DNA of 6,236 bases. Source: Halovivax sp. Lineage in GTDB: Archaea > Halobacteriota > Halobacteria > Halobacteriales > Natrialbaceae. The notes beneath the pieces are model-generated. The model was not told the DNA's origin. It did no database searches and was given only the letters and a program-made list of their open reading frames with translations. Location: contig SKPV01000008.1 in NCBI GenBank assembly GCA_007119345.1, positions 1-6,236 on the forward strand, written 5' to 3'. A program made the translations under genes and the position numbers. Below, in pieces: positions 1-4,779 of this stretch (positions within the stretch are counted from its first letter, which is position 1; each line of letters starts with the position of its first letter).

Positions 1-602
1 GCGCTGATCGCGTGGAGGACGAGCGCGCCGCCGGCCATCGACCACGCCTGCAGCGAGACGAGCGACAGCGTCCCCCGGGGGGCCAGGCGCTCGGTCAGCA
101 CGGAGCCGAGCGCGAACGCGACGGCCGAGCCGAACAGCAGACCGACCCCGAGGGCCCGGCCCCCGACCGCCCCACCCGAGAGCGCGATCACGACGACGCC
201 CGCGAGCCCGAGGCCGAGCCCGACGACCGACGGCGCGCGCAGCCGCTGGCCGCCCAACAGCACGATCGCCAGCGGCGGCGTGACGATCGGCGTGAGACTC
301 AACACGATCGCGGCCACGCCGCTCGAGACGTACGACTGGCCGAGAAACAGCAGTCCGAAGTGCGCGCCGACGACGAGTCCGGCGCCGACGCCGATCAGTG
401 TCCAGTCGACGGTCGTCCGCGGTCGCCACTCGAGGCCGAGGGCGAGCACGCCGCCCGCGAACAGCGCCGCCGCGACGTCGAATCGCAGCGCCGCGAAGAG
501 GATCGGCGGCAGCGACGCCAGGCCGACCTCGATCGCCGCGAACGACGTCCCCCAGACCAGCGCCAACGCGCCGAAGAGCAGGACGTCCTTACGTACAGTC
601 AT
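1..602 (-). CDS. EamA/DMT-family membrane transporter, N-terminal part (runs off left edge)
   Basis: The minus strand is open from an ATG at 602-600 to the window edge, giving 200 codons without a stop; the family is usually about 290-310 residues, so roughly the last third is missing. The translation is very hydrophobic and fits about six to seven helices. It begins MTVRKDVLLFGALALVWGTS, the typical first helix of EamA proteins with the WGTSF signature at residues 17-21. An ALRFD segment follows at 38-42, and SGVAAIVLSLTPIVTPPLA near 94-112 is the classic fourth-helix/loop motif. A second EamA repeat seems to begin around residue 150. These inner-membrane proteins export or exchange small metabolites or drugs; the substrate cannot be told from sequence. 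A GGAAGTGA sequence just upstream of the ATG resembles a Shine-Dalgarno site and supports this start. Family assignment is firm, substrate unknown. Confidence 0.9.
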   Translation of the reverse strand, partial: MTVRKDVLLFGALALVWGTSFAAIEVGLASLPPILFAALRFDVAAALFAGGVLALGLEWRPRTTVDWTLIGVGAGLVVGAHFGLLFLGQSYVSSGVAAIVLSLTPIVTPPLAIVLLGGQRLRAPSVVGLGLGLAGVVVIALSGGAVGGRALGVGLLFGSAVAFALGSVLTERLAPRGTLSLVSLQAWSMAGGALVLHAIS

Positions 603-656
603 TTTCACTTCCGATGGGTCGGAGGGGTTTCTATGTTTCCATTTTCGCGCCTCGAG

Positions 657-679
657 CCCCGAAACGGCCATATTCGGGG
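657..679. promoter_or_regulatory. Inverted repeat CCCCGAA-N9-TTCGGGG in the EamA transporter promoter
   Basis: Arms at 657-663 and 673-679 are perfect 7-bp complements separated by nine bases. On the minus strand the element covers a TATA-like GAATAT (complement of 670-675) about 70 bases upstream of the transporter ATG, so a protein bound here could block TBP. This transporter has a Shine-Dalgarno-like sequence, which fits a 5' leader of about 40 bases from such a promoter. The symmetry is seen directly; the operator role is inferred. Confidence 0.4.
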
Positions 680-681
680 TC

Positions 682-702
682 AAGTGTTACCATTTAACAC
701 TT
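682..702. promoter_or_regulatory. Palindromic operator-like site AAGTGTTA-N5-TAACACTT
   Basis: Two perfect 8-bp arms (682-689 and 695-702) flank a 5-base AT-rich centre (CCATT). Arm length and spacing are typical of a site bound by a dimeric winged-helix regulator. It lies two bases beyond the 657-679 inverted repeat, on the upstream side of the transporter promoter and far from the 3' end of the copper-protein gene. Its AT content stands out in this GC-rich DNA. An RNA hairpin is possible if the region is transcribed by read-through from the copper-protein gene. The regulator is unknown. Confidence 0.5.
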
Positions 703-810
703 CACGAACGACGCGTGGTAGTCAGTATCTCGACAACACTCGCATCCGCGGAACTTCCCCCGGGACGAGCGTCGGACGTATCCGTACGAGAGGAATCGAA
801 CGTCGGGAAA

Positions 811-826
811 GCGGTGTCCGCACCGC
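811..826 (-). terminator. Possible terminator hairpin downstream of the halocyanin gene
   Basis: GCGGTG (811-816) and CACCGC (821-826) form a perfect 6-bp stem with a 4-base loop. Read on the minus strand, the hairpin lies about 50 bases after the copper-protein stop codon and is followed by TTTCCC. Archaeal termination relies mainly on T-rich tracts, and this one is short, so the call is weak. Confidence 0.25.
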
Positions 827-875
827 GTTCAGAGATCGCGATCCGAGGACGACGAACGCCTCGATCGGTTCGACG

Positions 876-1352
876 TCACTCGACGCGGATTTCGCCCTGC
901 ATGTCCGGGTGCGGGTTGCACCGGTAGTAGGCGATCTCGTCGGTCGCGGTGAACTCGAGGAAGTCGCCGTCGTCGCCGGGATCGTCCGTCAGGTCCGTCC
1001 CGTAGCCGTCGACCATCTCCTCGTTCTCGTCCCAGAGCTCGACGTTGTGCGAGCCGCCGTCGCCCTGGACCCAGCCGATCTCGTAGTCCTCGCCGTCCTC
1101 GAGGACGAACGTCGGATTCTGCACGCCCTCGTAGTCGCCGTCGGCGCCCTCCCAGCCGCCGGTGATCCCCTCCAGGAGGATCGACTCGCCGGCGGCGATT
1201 TCGAACTCGTCGCCGCCGCCGTTTCCGCCGTCGCCGTTGGTGTCGTCGGCATCTGCACCGTTGCCGGAACAGCCGGCGAGCACCGCGACCGAAGCGGCGG
1301 CACCGGTGAGCTTGAGCGCCGTACGCCGCGAAACGGGGTTGTTGCGTGTCAT
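876..1352 (-). CDS. Halocyanin-like type 1 (blue) copper lipoprotein with Tat signal
   Basis: This 158-residue protein is probably a membrane-anchored one-electron carrier on the outside of the cell, passing electrons between respiratory complexes. The N-terminus carries a twin-arginine signal (SRRTALK, residues 8-14), a short hydrophobic stretch and a lipobox LAGC with the lipid-modified Cys at 28. A Gly/Asp/Asn-rich linker follows (about 29-48), then the cupredoxin domain. Visible copper ligands are His102 (GSHNV), Cys145, His148 and Met151 in CNPHPDM. The Cys-x2-His-x2-Met loop has the short spacing of amicyanin rather than the longer plastocyanin loop. The frame stays open upstream to 1640, but the ATG at 1352 puts the Tat motif at the N-terminus and lies about 28 bases from a TATA-like box, so that start is chosen. 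The mature domain is strongly acidic, as expected for a halophile surface protein. The physiological partner is not evident. Confidence 0.92.
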   Translation of the reverse strand: MTRNNPVSRRTALKLTGAAASVAVLAGCSGNGADADDTNGDGGNGGGDEFEIAAGESILLEGITGGWEGADGDYEGVQNPTFVLEDGEDYEIGWVQGDGGSHNVELWDENEEMVDGYGTDLTDDPGDDGDFLEFTATDEIAYYRCNPHPDMQGEIRVE

Positions 1353-1772
1353 CGGGCCGAAATTGGTACCGCGCGGGTAAAAGGTAACCGTTCGCTGACT
1401 GAATTGGCAGTCGATAACACGGGACAGAGGTCCCGCCGCGAGTAACGCGAGCCGAGCGTTCCCAGCGATCCGTCCGACGCGCCGTCCGTCGATTCCGCCC
1501 CAGTACGTTCCCGTTCGAAGAGGTGATCGGGGCCACCGAAGCGCCCGCCATTTCCGGGGTCCGGTATTCGGCGAGCCTTCGGCCGATCTCCTCGTTGGCA
1601 ATCCCCGGCTCTCCTTTCGGTGTACGGGGAGACTCGCCACATCGAAGAGCTCGCTTGGCTCGCGGCTCGCGGCTCGCTACGTTCGCCGCTCGCTACTCCG
1701 AGGCGCTCGTTTCGCCCGCGCCTCGCGGCTCGCGGTTCCCGTCCATCACCGCTCGCCTCTTCGAGGACCTCG
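1353..1772. other. Gene-free intergenic stretch between MFS transporter and halocyanin genes
   Basis: I see no convincing gene in these 420 bases. Frames that stay open have arginine-rich or repetitive translations typical of chance frames in GC-rich DNA. The halocyanin-proximal end holds its promoter. The part from 1421 to about 1640 shows no recognisable signal, and the remainder is the short-repeat zone listed separately. Confidence 0.6.
1377..1384 (-). promoter_or_regulatory. TATA-like box of the halocyanin gene (leaderless transcript likely)
   Basis: The minus strand reads CCTTTTAC here, centred about 28 bases before the start codon. No Shine-Dalgarno sequence is visible in the intervening GCGCGGTACCAATTTCGG. 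This spacing places the transcription start at or next to the ATG, the common leaderless arrangement in haloarchaea. Confidence 0.4.
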
Positions 1773-1790
1773 CTACGCTCGGTCCTCGTG
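1650..1790. repeat. CTCGCGG/GCTCGCTAC-type short repeats in intergenic DNA
   Basis: Degenerate 7-8 base motifs recur here: GCTCGCGGCTCGCGGCTCGC at 1658-1677, CTCGCTAC at 1673-1680 and again (as CTCGCTAC) at 1689-1696, CTCGCGGCTCGCGG at 1722-1735, and CTCGCTACGCTC inside the hairpin near the MFS stop. On the minus strand they read GAGCGNAGCGAG-like. They run from the intergenic DNA into the last codons of the MFS gene. Similar GAGCG-rich intergenic repeats are, to my knowledge, common in haloarchaeal genomes; no function is evident. Confidence 0.5.
1762..1788 (-). terminator. Hairpin spanning the MFS stop codon, possible terminator
   Basis: CGAGGACC (1762-1769) and GGTCCTCG (1781-1788) form a perfect 8-bp stem around an 11-base interior. 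The MFS stop codon (1775-1773) lies in the loop, so the stem uses the last sense codons of the gene. No T-rich tract follows on the minus strand, so it may serve as an mRNA 3'-end stabiliser rather than an intrinsic terminator. Confidence 0.35.
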
Positions 1791-3023
1791 ACCCCCAAAC
1801 CGACGCGATCGCTCCACCGACATCCGCAAGAACACCGGTACGGCCACCAGCGCGATGAGCACCTCGAGGCCGCCGACGACGAGGAAGGCGGCGTCGTATC
1901 CCCAGGTCCCGGTGACCGTCCCGCCGATCAGGAAGCCGCCGAGAAACCCGAGGCTGCCGGCCAGGTTGAACCCGCCCATGGCGACCCCGCGCTCGCTCTC
2001 GGCCGCGAGGTCGGTGACGAGCGCCATCGTGGCGGGGGCGACGAGCGCGCCGAGGACGCCGACGGCGACCATGGCCGTCGCGGCGAGCGGGACCGACGGG
2101 GCGGCGCCGACGGCCAGAATGCCGGCCCCGTAGCAGATCGAGCCCGCGACGATGGGGACCCGCCGTCCGATCCGGTCCGAGAGGACGCCCATCGGGTACT
2201 GGAGGAGGGCGAAGGGCGCGAAGAAACACGCCAGCATGAGTCCCGTCGCCGCGGCGTCGAGTCCGAAGACGTCCTGGAAGTAGAGCGTCCCCACCAGCGC
2301 GAAGAAGCCGGCGGTCAGCCGGTCGACGAAGCCGAACGCGTACGGGACGGTCAGCGCCGGGCGCTCGCGAACGCCGTCGAGTACCGCCCGCCAGGTCCGG
2401 CGCTCGCCCGGCGCCCGGTCGGGAACTGTCGCGACGAGGCCGCCGACGACGACCAGCAGGCCCGCCGCGGCGAGCAACGGCGCGACGGGATTGACCGCCG
2501 TGAGCTGGCCGCCGACGGGCGCGCCCAGCGCCGCTCCGAGACCGATGGCGATCCCCGCCGCCCCCATGTTCTTCCCGTGGCCGCCCCGGAGGTCCATGAG
2601 CATCGTCATCGTCAGCGAAAAGGCCCCGATCGTCATCGCGCCCTGGAACGCCCGGAGCGCGAGGACGCCTTCGAATGGTACGGTCCCGAGCGCCGGGACC
2701 GCGGCGAGCGCCGCGTAGCCGACCGCGCCGGCGAGCGCGCCGGCGACGACGAACGGCGTCCGACGGCCGACGACGTCGCTCGCGACGCCCCAGACGCCGA
2801 CGAAGGCGACGTAGCCGGCGAACTCGGCGACGAGGAACCACATGCTGGCGTCGAGGGAGGGCGACACCTCGCCGTCGCCGCCCGGCCCGCCGGCGTCCGG
2901 CGAGACGTCCGCCCCCAGCGTCTCCACGAGGGCGGGGATCCCGGGGTAGAGCAGCACCTGCGAGAAGAGGACGGCGAAGACGACGGCCGCGAGCACGATC
3001 CGAGCGCGGCGGGCGGAAGTCAC
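1773..3023 (-). CDS. MFS transporter, 12 transmembrane helices, probable efflux type
   Basis: This complete 416-residue membrane protein is of normal length for a 12-helix major facilitator. The signature loop 2-3 motif appears in each half: GVASDVVGRR at 79-88 and GVLSDRIGRR at 279-288. Helix 5 carries LGAALGAPVGGQL (about 162-174), which resembles motif C of proton-driven antiporters and suggests export, possibly of a drug or metabolite. A hydrophilic central loop, about 201-222 (DRAPGERR), separates the halves. The loop after helix 1 is long and rich in Gly/Asp/Glu (about 37-58), in keeping with a halophile's extracellular face. The start is a GTG at 3023: an in-frame TAG lies nine codons further upstream with no ATG or GTG between. 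Transcribed divergently from metY across a repeat-filled spacer. Substrate is not identifiable; no functional tie to methionine synthesis can be shown. Confidence 0.9.
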   Translation of the reverse strand: MTSARRARIVLAAVVFAVLFSQVLLYPGIPALVETLGADVSPDAGGPGGDGEVSPSLDASMWFLVAEFAGYVAFVGVWGVASDVVGRRTPFVVAGALAGAVGYAALAAVPALGTVPFEGVLALRAFQGAMTIGAFSLTMTMLMDLRGGHGKNMGAAGIAIGLGAALGAPVGGQLTAVNPVAPLLAAAGLLVVVGGLVATVPDRAPGERRTWRAVLDGVRERPALTVPYAFGFVDRLTAGFFALVGTLYFQDVFGLDAAATGLMLACFFAPFALLQYPMGVLSDRIGRRVPIVAGSICYGAGILAVGAAPSVPLAATAMVAVGVLGALVAPATMALVTDLAAESERGVAMGGFNLAGSLGFLGGFLIGGTVTGTWGYDAAFLVVGGLEVLIALVAVPVFLRMSVERSRRFGGHEDRA

Positions 3024-3048
3024 TGTCCGGCGCTTGGCGCCACTCGCC

Positions 3049-3056
3049 TATCAAAT
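3049..3056 (-). promoter_or_regulatory. TATA-like box of the MFS gene
   Basis: The minus strand reads ATTTGATA, centred about 29 bases before the GTG start, the only AT-rich patch nearby. No Shine-Dalgarno sequence lies between it and the GTG, so a leaderless transcript is likely. The assignment rests on spacing and base composition only. Confidence 0.35.
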
Positions 3057-3116
3057 CGTCCATCCGCCCGGATCGATCGGGGCCGGCCCCGCAATCCGCC
3101 TCGCAGCGGCTGCCGA

Positions 3117-3329
3117 ACGGGTTCCCGGCCGCTCCCGGAGGCGTAGAAGACCTTCATCCGAAAGTGGCCGAGCCGTCGTCTCGGAGGCGAGGACGGTGTT
3201 CGGCAGATAGTGGCCGAGCCGTCGTCCCGGAGGCGTGCAAGACGTTCGCCGGAGAGTGGCCGGGCCGTCGTCCCGGAGGCGTGCAAGACGTTCGCCGGAG
3301 AGTGGCCGAGCCGTCGTCCCGGAGGCGTG
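3117..3329. repeat. Tandem repeat array, 46-bp period, between MFS and metY
   Basis: Units begin at 3117 (degenerate), 3163, 3209, 3255 and 3301 (truncated after 29 bases), so the period is exactly 46. Units at 3209 and 3255 differ by a single base (GAG/GGG). The shared core is AGTGGCCGAGCCGTCG followed by TCCCGGAGGCGTGCAAGACG. The unit at 3163 matches the core for about 27 bases and then diverges; the unit at 3117 matches only in its second half. Because 46 is not a multiple of three, the array is unlikely to encode a repeat protein. There are no spacers between units, so this is not a CRISPR. It ends about 70 bases before the metY TATA box. Function unknown. Confidence 0.9.
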
Positions 3330-3342
3330 GGCGGCGCCGCCC
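3329..3342. repeat. 14-bp perfect GC palindrome at the end of the 46-bp array
   Basis: GGGCGGCGCCGCCC is fully self-complementary and begins where the last 46-bp unit breaks off. It could extrude as a hairpin or mark where the array was truncated; in DNA this GC-rich, chance is a real alternative. Confidence 0.4.
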
Positions 3343-3395
3343 GGTAGCGTGGGAAGGCGTCGCTCGCGAACGCGGGTTTTGCCGTTACTGTCAAT

Positions 3396-3402
3396 CATAA
3401 AC
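3396..3402 (+). promoter_or_regulatory. TATA-like box of the metY-metX operon
   Basis: CATAAAC is centred about 29 bases before the metY ATG, inside the AT-richest patch of the spacer (TCAATCATAAAC). No Shine-Dalgarno sequence precedes the ATG (GCGTAGTAAAC), so transcription probably starts at or very near the start codon. Confidence 0.5.
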
Positions 3403-3403
3403 G

Positions 3404-3415
3404 TACTCGGGAGTA
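3404..3415. promoter_or_regulatory. Inverted repeat TACTC-GG-GAGTA between TATA box and metY start
   Basis: Two 5-bp arms flank GG, with further partial symmetry outside (ACG before the left arm, CGT two bases beyond the right arm). It sits at about -24 to -13 relative to the start codon, where a bound protein would block RNA polymerase. This suggests a repressor site controlling the methionine operon, for example by methionine or sulfur status, but the regulator is unknown and the arms are short. Confidence 0.35.
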
Positions 3416-3427
3416 TGCGTAGTAAAC

Positions 3428-4744
3428 ATGAGCGACGATCCACGCGATCCCGGCCGCGACCGCGGGTTCGCGACGCGGGGCCTCCACGAGGGCTACGCAC
3501 CCGCAGCCGGGTCCGGCGCGGCCGCGCCGCCGATCTATCAGACGACGTCCTACGCCTTCGCGGACGCCGCGGAGGCGGCGGCCCGGTACGCGCTCGAACG
3601 CGACGAGCACATCTACTCGCGGATCAGCAACCCGACCGTCGCGGTCCTCGAGGAGCGACTCGCCTCGCTCGAGGGGGGCGCCGGCGCGGTCGCGACGGCG
3701 AGCGGCATGGCCGCGCTCGATTCGATCGTCACGCCGCTGGCGTCGGCGGGCGACAACGTCGTCTGCTCGACGGACACCTACGGCGGGACCACGGCCTACC
3801 TGGGGAAGACGGCGCCCCGTCGCGGGATCGAACCCCGGTTCGTCCCGACCCTCGAGTACGATCGGTACGAGGACGCGATCGACGAGGACACCGCCCTCGT
3901 CCACGTCGAGACGATCGGCAACCCGTCGCTGGTGACGCCCGACTTCGAGCGACTCGCCGAACTCGCCGGCGAGAGCGGCGTTCCGCTCGTGGTGGACAAC
4001 ACGTTCGCGACGCCGGCCCTCTGCAATCCGCTCGAACTCGGGGCCGACGTCGTCTGGGAGTCGACGACCAAGTGGATCCACGGCTCCGGGACGACCGTCG
4101 GCGGGATCGTCGTCGACGGCGGGACCTTCCCCTGGAGCGAGCACGCCGAGGACTACCCGGAGCTCGCCGGCGAGAACCCCGCCTACCACGGCGTGGACTT
4201 CGCGCGGGACTTCGCCGACGCGCCGTTCGCCGCGGCCGCCCGCTTTCGCTCGGTCCGCAGCCTCGGCAACCAGCAGTCGCCGTTCGACGCCTGGCAGACC
4301 CTTCAGGGACTGGAGACGCTCCCGTTCCGGATGGAGCGCCACTGCGAGAACGCGGCCGTCGTCGCCGACTTCCTCGCCGACCGCGACGACGTCGCCTGGG
4401 TCGGCTACCCCGGCCGAGATTCCCACCCGACCCACGAGAACGCCGCGAGATACCTCGCGGACTTCGGAGGGATGATCGCGTTCGGCCTGGCGGGCGGATT
4501 CGAGGCGGGCCGCCGGCTCTGCGAGGAAGTCGAGGTTGCGCAGTTCCTGGCGAACGTCGGCGATGCCCGGACGCTAATCATCCACCCCGCCAGCACCACC
4601 CACGGCCAGCTCACGCCCGAAGAGCGCGCCGACGCGGGCGTGACGGAGGACCTGATCCGGCTCTCTGTCGGGCTGGAAGCGCCCGCCGACCTCCTGGCGG
4701 ATCTCGATCGAGCGATCGACGGGGCGACGGAGGGATCGGCGTGA
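3428..4744 (+). CDS. metY: O-acetylhomoserine sulfhydrylase (aminocarboxypropyltransferase)
   Basis: MetY is a cytoplasmic PLP enzyme that converts O-acetyl-L-homoserine plus sulfide to L-homocysteine and acetate. The 438-residue length matches MetY rather than the shorter MetB/MetC (about 380-400). Family features are visible along the Cys/Met-metabolism fold: APPIYQTTSYAF (33-44), Tyr63 and Arg65 in YSRISNPT (phosphate contact from the neighbouring subunit), ASGMAA (91-96), Tyr118 in DTYGGT (ring stacking), Asp190 in VVDNTFATP (pyridine nitrogen), the PLP lysine Lys215 in STTKWIHGSGTTVGG, the MetY-type segment ENPAYHG (249-255), and Arg411 in RLSVGLE (substrate carboxylate). The ATG at 3428 follows a well-placed TATA box. 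The gene is followed by metX, whose product makes its substrate. The stop TGA overlaps a GTG (GTGA at 4741-4744) that opens a 12-codon mini-ORF. MetB activity is the main alternative; the neighbour and length favour MetY. Confidence 0.93.
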   Translation: MSDDPRDPGRDRGFATRGLHEGYAPAAGSGAAAPPIYQTTSYAFADAAEAAARYALERDEHIYSRISNPTVAVLEERLASLEGGAGAVATASGMAALDSIVTPLASAGDNVVCSTDTYGGTTAYLGKTAPRRGIEPRFVPTLEYDRYEDAIDEDTALVHVETIGNPSLVTPDFERLAELAGESGVPLVVDNTFATPALCNPLELGADVVWESTTKWIHGSGTTVGGIVVDGGTFPWSEHAEDYPELAGENPAYHGVDFARDFADAPFAAAARFRSVRSLGNQQSPFDAWQTLQGLETLPFRMERHCENAAVVADFLADRDDVAWVGYPGRDSHPTHENAARYLADFGGMIAFGLAGGFEAGRRLCEEVEVAQFLANVGDARTLIIHPASTTHGQLTPEERADAGVTEDLIRLSVGLEAPADLLADLDRAIDGATEGSA

Positions 4745-4779
4745 CCCGAATCGACGGGGCGACGGAGGGATCGGCGTGA
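4741..4779 (+). CDS. 12-codon mini-ORF overlapping the metY stop and metX start
   Basis: This small frame begins with a GTG overlapping the metY TGA (GTGA) and ends with a TGA overlapping the metX GTG (GTGA). It encodes MTRIDGATEGSA, whose last nine residues repeat the metY C-terminus because of the 35-bp duplication. A GGAGGG lies seven bases before its GTG. It uses the third frame, so metY, mini-ORF and metX occupy three different frames linked by two overlaps. It may be translated only as a bridge for ribosomes moving from metY to metX; the peptide itself probably has no function. Direct initiation at metX from its own Shine-Dalgarno site would make it silent. Confidence 0.35.
   Translation: MTRIDGATEGSA
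4764..4769 (+). promoter_or_regulatory. Shine-Dalgarno sequence of metX
   Basis: GGAGGG lies six bases before the GTG at 4776 and matches the anti-Shine-Dalgarno end of archaeal 16S rRNA. No in-frame ATG or GTG occurs for many codons upstream, so this site decides the metX start. It is the second copy of the duplicated junction. Confidence 0.7.

Noticed and set aside
834..843. GATCGCGATC palindrome after the halocyanin gene
   Set aside because: A 10-bp palindrome made of GATC and CGCG elements is common in haloarchaeal DNA and has no supporting context here.
1353..1640. N-terminal extension of the halocyanin frame up to an ATG at 1640
   Set aside because: It would place 96 residues before the Tat motif and lipobox, which must be near the N-terminus, and the promoter-like box sits inside it.
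1620..3146. Long plus-strand open frames antisense to the MFS gene
   Set aside because: The translation is a repetitive run of charged residues expected from the reverse frame of GC-rich coding DNA. The minus-strand MFS frame has both family motifs and clear hydrophobic helices.
3404..3415. TrmB-type site in the metY promoter
   Set aside because: The arms TACT and GAGTA resemble the haloarchaeal TrmB motif as I recall it, but that motif has a spacer of about 7-8 bases, whereas here it is 3, so I do not assign the regulator.
3235..4779. A 514-codon open frame on the plus strand overlapping metY
   Set aside because: It is a shadow frame of metY with an arginine-rich, low-complexity translation and no family motifs. 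Its last 12 codons coincide with the junction mini-ORF, which is reported separately.
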